From: Tridacna crocea
Taxonomy: Eukaryota > Mollusca > Bivalvia > Cardiida > Cardiidae
Assembly (NCBI GenBank): GCA_943736015.1
Contig: OX031063.1
Coordinates: forward strand, 5,561,001 to 5,625,000
DNA length: 64,000 bases
Direction: 5' to 3'
In this document: positions 35,301 through 50,300 of the stretch, one piece after another
Layout of the letters: the number at the start of each line of letters is the position of its first letter
Numbering within the stretch: the first letter of the stretch is position 1
Made by a program: the position numbers and the translations under genes
Notes under the pieces: generated by a model
Databases searched by the model: none
What the model saw: only the letters and a program-made list of their open reading frames with translations
Told to the model about the DNA's origin: nothing

Positions 35301-38300
35301 ATTTCGCGCCAAAAATCAATAAATCATTGTGGGAATGTCAAGTGACTGGCACGCGACTCATAACGCTTAAATTCGCTATCATAATAAACATGTAATAATT
35401 ATTTTCCATAATGTCTTCTTCGAACGCTATGTTTGAAGTTTCTTCAGTGTATTCCTGTAAGTAAATGAGCGAATTGATCATCTAAAAATAGAATGTGTCT
35501 CCCGTTGGTGTCAACCAGGGCCGTAGTAAATCTCTAATTTCTCGTGTTGTCGGACGGTTTTCGACTACTGGGGTTTTATGAATGAAAATTAAAAGGCTTT
35601 GGGAGTATAAGGATGATTTTTTTGCACTTTAGTAAAATTTTCGTCCCAAAATCTGAAGGGCCACCTTTAAATGGCGTGTCTTGGTTATACATTATGTCTA
35701 AAAAACAAATACATTTTCCTGTCTGTTTCTGATTATCATATTTTTTTTATTTACCAGGAAAACATCCAACAGACGACAGTGCCGTGATAGTGCAAGCCTG
35801 TCAAGTGACACTTTCAGACGATTGTGATCGAAAGTTTGACATCAAAATCAAGAAATGCAAGGGGTTTTACGTTTACTACCTGGGCAACACTGGAAGCTCA
35901 AACGTGGGGTATTGCTTCGGTGAGCTTAAACAAATGGTAATCCTTAACCGCATAGTTCCGAGCTCTAACAATGCTGAAAGAGTTGGCTTTCGAAAAGATT
36001 TTGGGAAAAAAAGAAAATACTGGTAACCAGCATTTTCTTCTTGTCTTACATTTTTCTCTACCCTATATAGTAAAAAAAAACATCGTTTGAGCTCATTTAA
36101 TTTGTCGTCTGCAAATTCTTACAATTTGGTCGGGTCCAATATTTGTCATTTGCAAAGATTTAAGCGATTTATCCAGGCTGACATCATTTTGTTAGTTATT
36201 TCAAATGAAAACTGCATAACATCTGGAATTTGTGTATCTACTATTGTTGCTTCGATACATTTAACAACTTCGTATAAGGTTATAAAATTATATGCCTTAA
36301 CTTCGGGGTTTAGAGAGTTTTGTTTTTCTTTTTGTTGAACGAATCTGATTTACTATGTAGACTTTCAACTGAAAAGTAAACGTCATCAGTCATAGAAAAG
36401 CTTTCTCAGCTATTATTTAGAAGTAAGAGTTGTTTGAAACAGTTACGTGTTTTACCCAATTGTTCCACTTTGACAGAAAAAAAAAACTTAAAGAGTCCAG
36501 ATAAAACATTGACAGTAAATTACCATTTTATCTAGATGAAATATAGTACAAATGATTTTGTGTTCGCTCGCGATTTACAAAACACGAATAGCATTATAGG
36601 CATTTGGAAAACAGTAACTGGAAGCTTGGAAAACTCATCGGCGTAGGATTCGGTGAAGGGTTCGATGGAAATCAGTGATAGTTTCACCACACATTTGTTT
36701 TTGGGTTACGAAAACATTGTCAAACAGAAACGCCAACAGTTTTATTGTTGTACTTTGCCAGAAGTTTATTTATTTACAACTTCAAATAAATCCTAAAATC
36801 ACGAAAACACGCACAGAAAAAGTAAGCAAATTGTCCTCTTTATTATGTGCTTAATCTAATTTTGTATATTTTACAGGAGAAGGGCATAATGGTAAGTGTG
36901 ACAAATAGGTAACCGTAATTACTTATACTCTTGTTACCTTTGATGAAAAAGTGACGTCATTCATTTTTATTTGCTAATGTATGCTTTTATTACCATAGGT
37001 TATAATTCTGATAAAATGTCACTTAAATGTTAATCTAATTTTTACTATCACCAGATGACCGTAGATTTCATAATTTGAAAAAAGAAATGTTTTAAATAAT
37101 ACGCTACGAATATTATCTTGGCCTTCCTGTTCAGTGTTTCTGAATCGTTAGCTTTGGACAATTTATTCCCCGCTTTTTGCGAATGTTACAAGTATGTAAT
37201 AAGGCTTACTATTGATTTAGTTGTATACGTCATGTTAAAAGATGAAAATTTGTTTGTTTGTTTGAAGGGACTGCTCCAAAGTACATACCTACAACACCAA
37301 TTATAAGAGCTGATATCCTGGTCAAGAAAGGGAAAGGAAACAGGAATATGTCATCAACATACTTTGCCTGTGATTTCATTGGATCGAAATCATACGTTTT
37401 ATATTACGTTGTATCATGGTATATGAATGGAAACATGCAGTATATGACACCATACAGCCAAAATGTCTCTGACATTTCGCTTATGCTAACGGAGAAGATA
37501 TTCGTGGAACGCGGTTTCCAACTAGGGAACAATGTAAGCCCTCAGAATGTTTTCTAATTTTCATTTACATAATTTTTATGAAACAAAAAAGGTGTTTCAT
37601 ACTTTATGTTACGCCTCTGAAATTTGTAATGGTCCTTAAGCCGAAATATATCACTGAACAGTCTATTCCCCAAAGTTCTTTATACAGCTATGCATGAAGA
37701 TAAATTTTCCCAAGTGTAAAAAAACATGTTTTGAAGTCGTTTAGCGTAAAATGGTTGTTCATTGACTCACATAACTAACTCACATAACTAAGCCAGGTAA
37801 ACTAATTAGTTTTATGGGTGCTATAAAAATCACTCTTGTTGGACAACCTTCAACATACATATTGTGATTTACCAATATTTCTGTGGTCCTCTAAGCCGAT
37901 TACATTGGTCTTTAGCTTAACTGTATGTCAAGCTTATTATAATTCTCATTTGCCGCTCTATGTCATGCCGCCAACACTAAGGTCTCCAATGAAAATAAGA
38001 GTTTATCTCTATTTTGTGTGTGTTTTCCCTGGTCCTAGTGCCTTTGACGCGGTTAAATTATAATTCAAATCTTACATATGTTTTATTGTTACCATGTTAT
38101 GTATATTTCAACTTAATAAATCTACTACATTTAATGCTATAACAGTTTGACGATACACCAGCCAAAATAACCCATTTTAACTAGATATGGTTAGCTAAGA
38201 TCAATTATCTGCCAGTAAATAGAGAGTGTTTGGGGTTTTTTTGTATTAAAATCATACTCGTTTCCTTGATTAAACGTGAAAGTATGTAATACTGTCTTGA

Positions 38301-41300
38301 ACAATTCCACCAAGTACCCCTCGGTTTCTTTTTTTGTCATTTTCGCCCAATTATTTCAGGTTTCATGCAGCGTTCGTGCCTTCCATGAAAAAGACAGCGC
38401 CCCTGGAAAACCTTCAAACATGTCAAAGGACTACTTTGTTGGCATTCGGGTATGTTATGTAGCACATGCATGTATATGTATATAATTTGGAAAGAGAAAT
38501 GTATTAGGTGACAGGTTTTACCCTCAATAATTAACCTTTGTTCGGCTACCTTTGGCATATTTAAATGAACGCGGTAGTTTTTGACATTACAAGATGGCGC
38601 AAAAATACTATGGTTTACATACCATCCGTGAAAACTGAACTAAAAGCGTTAGTCCGGGTACATTTGTCCGAAGATCTGTAACTTAATCTGTTTGTTGTTA
38701 AAAAAAAACAAACTCATGAATACCCTTTTAATTATGTTACGTACTGTAGTCAATTCACATTATACAAATACCAGCCACTATGAGCATAATGTTTTGAGAC
38801 GAAGCCGTTCCGGAACCGTATCTATTTAAAAATACCGTGAATGGCAGTTTCGGGCACGAATGCAAAAAGGAAACGTTACAATAGTGAAAATTAATGATAT
38901 ATTTTATAGTGATTTTTTGTATTATCTAGTTAATATTTTCAGCAATGTTTGTTTTTTCACGACAGCTTTCTTAAATTATGGCAACTGTCATCTCGTGGCA
39001 GAAATATACCATCATACAGTCCATAATTACAATAAAAGCATAATGATTTTGCATTACCAAATGCGAGTGACCCTAATATTTCATTTTTTCAAGGTCCTGA
39101 CCCCAGATATTACCTTCAGTCGACACGAAAACGATACTTCAAAACGAAGCATTCGTCTAACACCGACTATCCCCATCGGATGCCAAGGTACACATTGTAA
39201 TGTTGCACTGACAGCTTACGTGCCAGAAAATGTTGATCGTAGGCAATGTACGGGTCTTGCATTTAAAGAGAGCAGATGTGGAATACAGTTACACAGTAAA
39301 TCTTTTAACACCACAAGACAAATAATCATTACCACCCAGGACACCGGTCAATATGCCAAAAATGATGTATACGAGATATTTTTAAAAACTGAGCACACAA
39401 CAGAAAATAAGATCTGGAGCAACTACATTCTTCCGCCTATAAAGGTATTTTTTAACCTTTGCTTTTATTTGCACGATTCCAAACCAACGCAATTATTTTG
39501 AGCTAAAAGTCTTTTTCTGTATTAGGCTGCAATTTCAGACGAAAGAAAGGTTGCTTCGACACTGCTTTCGCTAGTTGCACTGAAACCAAGTTTACCATCT
39601 TTTAAGGCATCTTACAAAAGACAGTATTGCGGGTTATTTTCCCCCAATTAAGTAATGCTTTTTCTGAAACCTTCAAGTCTTTTTGGAGTGTTGCTGTACA
39701 CCATAATTTCAACACATTTACTCTTGATAGTAAAGCTGCATAACATTATTCACATGTTTGCTATTGAGGAAAGTGCGTGTTAGTTGCCATTTGTATACGC
39801 AGAAAAGGGATAAAACGTATGAAATTAAAAGGAATACTGAACACATGATTTTGGCAGATAGTGTACAACTCCCTGAACAACCTGACATTAAGTAATTCTC
39901 CAAATATGCAGCCTTTATTCCTTGTCATCGATGTTGTTGTTGTTATGTACTCATATATATGTCGTAGTCCAAACTGGAATCTAGGCAGATCCGGAATCTG
40001 CCTAGACCAAATTGGAATTCTATTTTGGTCCAGACCAAATCAGAATTCTAATTTGGTCTAGACAGATTCCAGATCTGCCTAGACCAAATTAGGATTCCAG
40101 TTTGGCTAGGCAGATCCAGAATCTGCCTAGACCAAATTGGAATTTTGAATTTAAACCCAAAATTAAAAAAGGTAGTTAATCAGAAATTCAGAGTAATAAT
40201 AAATTTTGAATGTTTTGCACTTAGCAGGAAAAAAAATGTAGGAAATGGAGCAAATGTGGTGAAAAAAAAAAGAGATTTCTTTAACTAGAAACACATGTAC
40301 ATCTTAGTTGTAATTATATGTGGATCTGTTTGATTTAACAGAAAGAAATTATGAAATAATATTCAATAATGAAGTAATAAGCATTGTAGGAAAAGATCTT
40401 TTTTTCTCTAAGAATTCTACCACAGAGTTGTAGTTGCAAACCTGTTTTATTTTTTGTAGCATTGATATTATAAAAATGAGAAAAATGATAAATATATCTA
40501 GTAGAAATTACGATGGAAAAAGGAGAATTGTTCACACTGTATATTCTCTATATTTTTTGCCAATCAAAGTTCAGTCCAGAATGTTTTATGGACATTAATC
40601 TGGGAAAAAAAACCAAAGAAGAGAAGGACCATTAGAAGCCATAGGCTTACCAGAGGTCTCGAAATGGGTATAAACGTAATTGATAAATATGTGATGGGTC
40701 AGCCTGTCTACCTGGCACAAGTATGATGTGTGAAGTGAAAGTTGAAATTGTCAAATGCTGAGTCTTAACAAATCTGGGAAAGGAAACTTTTGAAAACATT
40801 ATGCGGAAAGAAGAAAATTCTAGTAACTTACATTTTCTCCTTTTCCCTCAATATTTTCTACCAATCAAAGAAAAAATGCTCAATCTTAACCACATTGAAA
40901 TCGTTGTCATGTGGTAAAGGGTTAATTGCCAAATTAGTTAGCTGTAAAAGTGTGAATGTGTAATATCTTTTTGACCAATCACACATACAGGGACTATCTG
41001 GCAACCCTTTACATGGAATAAGAGAGATCACAGCTAGTGCACATATATCTGGATCAATAGTTTTCAAACATGTGACTGTTTATTAGATAGGTAAACATAT
41101 CACCTACACAGAAAATCCACTGAAGTGAAATTTTAATTTTAATCAGCAAATGCAGTCAGTGTCTGGATGGTCCTTTTTTACATGAAGGATCACATTTACT
41201 AAACCGCTTTTGTTTTTTGAAATACATGTAGCATTGTACTTAATTGCTTTGTTCATGAATAATAAATGCCCAAATCAAAAAAATGATATAATGATAATAC

Positions 41301-44300
41301 AAATGTAGACAAAAGACCAAACTGTAATAACGTACATGCTGATCTTTGTCTACACTTCCTACAAAATATGATTTTAAGTTGGAAACTACATAAATGGAAG
41401 AAAGAGGATAAATTCATAACTTACTACTTTTTTTTCTTTTGATATAAATGTGTGTACTTAATAGTGCAATTATAGAAAAGGTATGAAAATCAAAGTTCAG
41501 GTGATAAAGAAATGTTGGTTTGTTAAAATGGGGATTTACTGAAAAGATTCTAAAAAAAAAAAGATTCCAATTTGGTCTAGGCAGATCCTGTATCTGCCTA
41601 GCCAAACTGGAATTCTAATTTGGTCTAGGCAGATCTGGAATTTGCCTAGACCAAACAAGAATTCTATTTTGGTCCAGACCAAATTAGAATTCTAGTTTGG
41701 CCTAGGCAAATTCCAGATCTGCCTAGGCTGATTCCAGATCTGCCTGGATTCCAATCTGGCCTACGACATATACACAGACATGTACAAACAGACAAATGGT
41801 ATTTATTCTATGTAAATGGCAGTACACGAGGTACTGTGATGAACACCTTAGCTCTAAATATGAAATTACTATGATCCGATTGATAGTGCCTTAATATTTC
41901 AGTTTTTATTCGAAAATCTATATCTGACATAGTATCACAGACTATAGGTCTAAACTATCCTTTGTACCACTTGTGAATAAGGGTCCCCGTGGGGTCCCGG
42001 GTTTTTTTTACCGTATAGAATAGGACCTCGGCCTTTCTCTATGGCATGTCGTAGAAGGCGACTAAAATTAGAGACAAACGGCTGCTTTCCTCGTAATTCA
42101 TAGGATTGCAGCAGGCTGAGTAGTTCTTATTCCAAATCCTATATTTTTTTTCTCTCGATGTAAATTGGGTTTGGAATGGGAATCAATTGGCCTGTGGAAC
42201 CCCGAGTGGTTTAATCGGGGGTATAAGAATAAACCACTGCAGTCCCGCGATCGTCACATCTGCCATTTCATCTGGCGGAACAAAAGTGACAGCATGCATG
42301 TCGTAAAAGGCGACAAAAGGGGCATCATTTTGTGTTCCGTCCATTCCTCATTTATCATGTTTGTCTTATGTTGTTGCACATGTATGTTATTTTCACCTCG
42401 CATTATTGTTTACTTAGTAAGTGCGCCCAATATGACCTAAGTTGTCGACAGGCCTTAAAACGCTATTCATTGTGAATAAGGGATCAACACATATTGGGTT
42501 CCCTATTGCTTTTTTATCATATTTTTAGCTTCCGATGGCGATTTCCCTGCTGAGATACAAAACTTTATGAGAGTTCGCTGTTCCGTGATGTCAAATCACA
42601 CATCGCTTTGCAACAATCTTGTCTAGGATGACCTTGACGCAATCTCTAAAAAAACAGATGTTTATAAACAGATGTTATTAAACATACAGAAAATAAGCTC
42701 CACACCCTAATGAGTGAAATAGTCAAGTTTGCCAGACGACATACGTCTTCTTGGCACCAAAGGTTTGACATTTTTCTTCACATTGGCCATTGTTATCCGT
42801 CTTTTTCATCGAAACAGATCATTTGTGTTATCTTACTAGTCACCATTTCTCTTACAGGACAATCGAGATAAGATATCTCGATTTTATTATTATATATTTC
42901 CGACGACCTTTTCGAATTTCACTGATCTGATTGAAACATTCTCGTGTACATGTATGTGGGTATATTTGTATGGTTTTTTGTCTGGTGGGGGATGGAGTTT
43001 CCAGTGGTAACTCCTACGGGAAGTACGCAGCATAAAAGGATAAATTCCCCAGCTGAAATGCAAACTTGTAATATAAAAGAATTACAAGTGACATGCTATC
43101 TTTTTGCACAGAGAGAGCTTTGATGCAGACAAATTTATATATCTTACAGGATCTGCTTGTCAATGAAAATCCTCCAATGATTGCCATCTTCCAAGTGGTT
43201 CGCAATAGCCAATGTTTTCATAAGAATACAAAACTTACACTATTCGATAAAACTTACATCTTTGGTTAGAACTTACATCACTGAAAAAACTTATGTCATT
43301 GCAGGTCAGCATCAACGACCCTTCGATAATTAAGATATATGAAGGAAAACGATGTCATTCCTACAACGACCCTCACATGAAAACATTTGACGGCAAGTAA
43401 GCAATTAAAAACGAACTACAATTTTAGTCAGATGCTTTTGATATTAATACTCGTGATAGCCATCATTGCTGAACTGTGAAATTGATTCAGCACTCTGATT
43501 GCAAAATACCCTCATCAGTCAGCGCCGTCATTGCTATACCTTTGAGACGAAAAGAGCAAAATTATTTCGGCGATAAAGTTTCTCATAGAAGATTTTTAGT
43601 TTAGATCTTAAGAAAAGACGTTTTACAGAATTTTGCATCAACAACCATAGTTAAATGATTTATTACTTTGGATTTGATGAGTTTGACATACTTACGATTA
43701 TATACTGTTTCGTTAGAGGACACATATGACAAATGATTTTTTTATAAAGCTCATATTTTTCATCTTATGAGTAATGGATCAGCATATGGTTCAAGAAGAC
43801 TCAACTGTTAATAGGTAAAAAATGAGACTTGGAACAGCAAGATCCTCTAAATGTCAGCGATCTCTTCCTTCCCCGTCTTATTTCTCATAAAACATGCATT
43901 ATGCCTTATTACCTCAGACCTAATCAGATCGGTAAATATCATCAAGTTTTCTATATCATTGTATTTATACTTATGGTACATAGGCATAAATAGTTAAATA
44001 AACCATCGAATTGAAATGAATTGAACTACTCGTAACATGGTTGGCATCAAAACTCGTCATGATGTATTCTCATTTGATAAAATCTCATTTCAGTAAATTC
44101 GTTGAGTAACAAATCCAATTGGTTTTACAAATAACAGAATACAATTTGTGGTAAAGTAGTGATGGACCATGGCTAAAATTATTTCTTGTGTGTAGATCTA
44201 TTATGCGTACATAATTTGCTGACTTTTCTGTTTACACACCCACACACCCACACCCACACACACACATTCAGTCCGACACAAGATTAAGTGGATAAACGGA

Positions 44301-47300
44301 TTTAATAAAACGTCACACGCCTTTGTATGTATTAGTTAAATAAACTCTATATAAAACCAAACATGTTTCGGCTAACGCCTCATCAGTGGTCACTATGGAG
44401 TAACGTCATGTAATCGGAAGGGAGGTAATTACACGTATAACGTTAGCAACGTTATCGACGACTATTCAGGGGAGATAATTAAACGTCTCAACGAAGTCGG
44501 TTTCATTTGGGTTTAAAGCAGTTAATAAAATATTTCTCTTTGGCTAACCTGACTGAAATATTTTCGGAATTTACTTCATAGAATGGAAATATTTTAAATT
44601 TTAAGTTGTCCGTGTTACATAAGTCTAAATGTTAGCTGAGAGGAATATTTCTAGTTGTTGGGTCTCGTATTTGTTGTGCGTGTATTGTTCTGCGAGTTCT
44701 TAGTTTGTCACCTGTTTGGCCAATGTAATATTCTCAACACCCGTTGCACGTGATAACATAGATCACATTTTTGACATCACAGTTCATGTATGCGTTGACT
44801 TGGAAGACTTTTCCATTCAAGTTATACGAAGTACCACTAGGCATGTATAAGCATAGACTGCAATTTGGACGTCCGCAGTTTGTGACTTCTTTGACCTTTA
44901 TCATTTTCTGTGAATTTTGCACGTGTTAAAATGTTCTTTAAGTTGGGTGGTTTTCTTTTACTTTTAATAAATTTGGTTCCATTCAAAACGTCTTTTATTT
45001 TATCATCTGAATAAAGTATGTGTAAGTTATTTGTGAATATTTCAAACATTTCTATGTTATTTGGATTGAAGGTAGAGACATAGGGAATAGAGTTTTTCTT
45101 TGTATTAGACTTAACTTGCATTAATGTATCCCTTGGAATACTCAGAGCTTTCTTTATACCCGATTCAGTTAACGATATCGGATATGAGGATACTTTTAAG
45201 TTCTTCTAGTCGTTTGATTTTGATATCTGAAATAGAGACAATTGTGCATATTGTACGGGCTAAATTATATGAAATACTATTCTTTGTATGCTTCGGATGA
45301 CAGAAAAAATAGTAAAGATATTGCTTAGTATCTGTTTCTTTGAAGAATATATCTGTTATTACTTCAGTGTGTTCTTTTTTTAGTAGAATATCAAGGAATG
45401 AGAGAGATTTTTCATTTATTTCCATAGTGACTTTAATGTCTTGGTGAAGGATATTCAGTAGGTCAAAACAGAGGTTAAGATCTTTTCTGGATATTTTTCC
45501 AAAAGACAAAACAGTCATCAAGAAATCTTTTCCAGTCGGTTTTAAGCATCTCGCCAAAGCCGTTTTCAAACATTTCTTATGCCTGATGATACAATTTTTC
45601 CTCAAGCAATCCTAGGACAAGAGTTGCGTATGTTGGTGCAAATTTGGTTCCCATTGCTGTGCCTCTTTTTTTATCATAGAATTTGTCGTTAAAAGAGAAA
45701 TTATTGTTCTCTAAAATGATTTTCATACTTTCTATTAAGAATTCCTTTGTCAATCTTCTGTGGATTAAGCTTGGATATTTGTCTAGCCAAAAGGTTACTG
45801 CTTCTACCCCAAGCTCATGCGATATGTTTGTATATAGACTTGTCACATCAAATGATACTAAAAGTCTGTCCTTTTGGGAATGTATCGTAGGATGTCTAGG
45901 TCATCTCGCACATAGCTTTTGACGTGTTTGATGAAGGGTTTCAATAATATGTCCATGAGGTTACTTAATCGATGTGTTTCACATACTGGACCTGCCACAA
46001 TAGCTCTGAATGTTAAATCTCCGGGATTAATTATTTCAACATATTTGTCCGGATTTTCGGAACATTTCTGTTAGATTAGATTACTTTTGTGAATCTTTGG
46101 AAGCCCATAATATGATCTTGATTTGAATTCAAAATTCCATAGATAGTCGGGTTCGTTTTGAGTTATCTCAGGGACTAGTCGTATTACATTTTGTATTTTC
46201 TTCATTGTTATTTTAGAGCAGTCGTGAGGGGCTTCTTCGTAGAAATGTTTGTCTTGTAGCATGTCCAAGATCATTGTTTTATAAAATTCCTTGTTCATTA
46301 TAACAATGCCCCCGCCCTTGTTAGCTTCTTTAATAATAATGTTTTGGTCATCGTGTAAGGTGTGAATGGCCCTGCGTTCCTTCTTTGAAATATTGGGCTT
46401 AACGACATGTTTGTTGATTGGTATATTTTACGTGAAGTTTATAAAGGTATCTGGAGCTAAATTTATTCCTTTTTGTGGTTGAAAATCACTTTTATTTCTA
46501 ACAAGAGAACTATTCTCAGCAGAGCTTTTGTCGTGAAAAATTTCTTTAAGCTTGAGTTTTCTATAGAATTCATTTGTGTCGGAATCTAATTTATGCAAGT
46601 TTGACTTAGTTGGAGTTGGGGCGAATTTGAGACTTTTCAAGAGTAGACTGATTTCATTATCTGTGAGTTTTCTATTTGATAGATTAAATATGTTAACTTG
46701 TTTGTTAGATGTAATTGTTTCAGTCAGGTTAGTGTTGATGTACTCTCGCTGGTATCTAAAAAAGGCTCATTGTCTGACTTGTCAATAACCCTACTTGTAA
46801 AATCATTTGTGTTTACAACGTTATTTGTACGCTTTCGTCTAATCTGCTGAAATTGATTGGTGGTTTGTTCTGGATTCTTTCTTATCTGTCCAGGGAGTTG
46901 TCTCTGGTTGGTTTGTTGGTTCTGTGTTAAGTAAATAAAAGGTTTAGGTTGTGATGTTGTCGATAATTGTTTATGAGGAAGTAATGAACTGTTTGAGTAT
47001 TGATTTTCGTCCTTGATTTTGGAAAAAAGGGTTTCTGTTCTTGAATTCTTATTTAAAGGACCCTTTATACTCTGCAAGCCAAGGTTCATTCTTATGCCAT
47101 CTACGCTGGGAGATGACTTCGTTTCTTGCGGCTTATTCATTCCACCATTGTTTGAGGAGCTTGGCCACTTCTCACTGTGCTTTGTATTTTTGACGATTTT
47201 GATTTTGGTTTTTTCTGAAGTTTTTATAAATCCAACATTTGATGTAAAGGAATTTGTGCCTCTTTTAAAGGAACGCATGATAGCTTGCTTTAAGCAAGAG

Positions 47301-50300
47301 TGGTTTGCAAAAATCAGTAACAGTACCATGCTTACCCTTTACAAACATGTTAAGTCAAATTTTAAAAGCGAAGAGTACTTAGACAAATTGCCTCTCTTAT
47401 CCCGTTCATATATTTGTAAATTGAGGATTTCAGCCCATTCCCTTCAGATTCAGACTGGAAGATTTTCTAGAAATAATGTACCGAGAAATGAAAGGTTATG
47501 CCAAATTTGCCAAAGTGGCGAAATTGAGGATGAGTTTCATTTCTCGCTAGTGTGCCCGAAATACGAACACTTACGTCGGAAGTACCTAGATAAGTATTTT
47601 TATATCAGACCTAGTATGTTTAAATTTATCGCTTTACGGTCGAGTAACGACCTAAATGTATTGTCTATGTTCGGTAACTATCTGACAGCTGCTTTTTCAC
47701 TACGTTTTAACACACTCTACAGTTAGTATCATTATATCTTTTTCTTTTCCAAACAAAGTTTACAGACTGATACACTTTATTCATATATCATCATTCTCAG
47801 TTGATTCCTTATACTTGTAATTATTAGAAGAGCATATATTTTGTTCAATACAGTTTTTATGACTTGAACAGAGTGAAAGAAAGAGAGAGCGTGCGAGGGA
47901 GCGAAAGTGAGGGAAATAAAGGAAAGGACGAGAGAGAGAGAGAGAGACCTTAGAATTTATGTGCTTTTTGATGTAAACATGACTATGTACTGTGTACACG
48001 TCAAATAAATGTTGTTCAGTTCTGTTCTGTTCTGCTTTGTCAGTAATTAGGTCGTAAATGGATGTGTCAGTTATTTGGTATCGCTCTTTGTGTTGTTCTG
48101 ACCTTCACCCTTTCCCAAACAAGCCCTGGTTTTTACGTGTCTGCAGTAAAAGTCTTTTGAAAACACCGTGGGAAAAGGAGAAATTGCTCGTTACGAGCAA
48201 TTTCTCCTTTTCCCACAGTGTTTTCTACCCTTTTTGAGAACTTTCTGCCATTTTCTCAAAATCTAAAATTGTCATCTGCAAACTCTTTCAGTTCGGAAGA
48301 GTCCAAAATTTGTTGTTTGAGAAAGGGTTAAAAGTTGAAGCTCGATTTCTGCTTCAAAATTTTTTCTTACTGAACGCTTTCTGATTTTCCTCTGTTCTTC
48401 TGGTTCATTTCGGATTGCTTTTTTTCTTTAAATAACGAGGTATGATAAGTGGTTCCTCAGCAATCTTATGTCTATAAACTTGATTGTGGCTATTGTTTTT
48501 AATCATAGCCCAGTAAGCGTATATATTGGTGGGTGTGGTTAAAAATCTAAATATGTGTGGGTGTGGGTGGATGTGTGTGGATGGGTGGGGTGTGTGGGGG
48601 TAAAAATCTAAATATGTGTGGGTGGGTGTGGGTGGATGGATGGGGTGTGTGGGTGTGTGGGGGTGAAAATCTAAATAACACTCGCTTCAATTAATATCAC
48701 GGTTCGGAACCATTTCTTTGATTTTCCAATCAGGATTCCTTAAACTCGTAATCAATCATATAAGCCATGCAGATGGACATCGTCTGAACATCAATCAGGC
48801 ATCTGGCCTGAAATGCTGAGGCATCAACAGCTTAATTCCGTACCAATTTTCTTCTCTAATAACTTGATTACCTAATAATCTTTCTTTACAGACTTTATGA
48901 CAACCACCAAGAGGGTGATTACATACTTTACAGGAACACAAAATACAATACAGAGGTAGACCTTGAACCCTTTTACATACAGCAAATATTTTGTTATTTT
49001 AGTTAGTCTGTGATAGATGACAGTATTTGCTCATACATCCTGATTCCCTCAAGGGCATTTATTTGCTTTGTTTCATATCATATTACGATACCATATTTTC
49101 ACATGCAAGTTTACATTCCATTTCTCACTGAGGATTTTTACAAAGAACTGGACTCAAAATCCGCTAGTTAATCGTATGCCCAATTTGCAAAAATGTATTA
49201 TTTGGTTATGTTATTTTAAATGTATTTAGGTTGGTCTGCTGATTTAAACCGCTGAGATATAATTTGTATTTAAAGTTTAATTGAAAAATGACTTGTATAT
49301 CTGCGTGCGATTTACCGTTTCCGGTTAACATATTCATGGAAGTGATTGTTAATTTTTGTGTACCAATGGTCCATTTCATCTTACATAGGTACAGGCCAGA
49401 TACTTCACATGCGGTGCACATGGCACTAATAATCCAATTAAGTGTAATTGTGGTATAGCAGTGAGAGCTGGACAAGACGTATTTGAGATAAATACTTGTG
49501 GCAGCAGGACCTTCATTGGATATAATTATTGTGATGATAATACCTTACAGGTCAAGAGTGATGGAGGTCTGAAATACAAGGTAAAATATGAGATAAGAAC
49601 CTTGATCTGATTCAGTAAACGAATGGAAAAGAATCGACATCATTCTTATTATGCAACTTTCTTCGAAATTTGGTTATTTTTATTGCACTGTCCCTGTTCT
49701 TTTATTTTAGGTAGAAAACGATAGCAATGGATGTGGCTGCTTACGCGGCTCTTGCTTTCAGAAATAAATACAATATTGATTCTAAGCAGAAATACTGATT
49801 AGTTCGGAAAGGAGAATTACTATGTCAAAACAGTTATGAAGTATTTATGAAGTATACTTACCATATCAATTTGGATTTCTATTTTGATATTAGCAGATAG
49901 CTGGAGTTTGAGTTAAAAGTCTTCGGTTATGACCGATATTTAAGGTAAGACCTGTGTAATGCACTTCCGGTGAAAATTCTAATTGGTTGATAAATAAGGA
50001 TAAATAAGGATTTATGTAGAAATAATATTTTTGCATATTTCTTACGGATCAGAAATTCCGTTTATGTCTATCTTAAAATTATTTTTTCATACTTTTCTTA
50101 GTTTTCTGAAAAGGGAGGTTTTTATCATTTCTTTTTGAATTGAGAATATAGCGGTTTTAGATTTATAAATGATAATTCAAAGAAGGAAAAAATAGAAAAA
50201 AATGAATCGGTGAAAGTAGTTCAATAATTTTCATTTTTAATTATAGTTAATTTTGCAGGATGATATTTTAGTGGAAATAGGTGTTTTCCATTACACAGGT

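Noticed and set aside
38860..39501. 213-residue open frame as one exon or gene
   Set aside because: Only 39094-39444 fits the VWDE pattern and lies between a clear acceptor and donor. The upstream and downstream extensions are intron.
39952..40146. CRISPR-like or satellite array
   Set aside because: Modules are palindromic variants within the arm of a mobile element, and the mirror array lies at 41563-41774.
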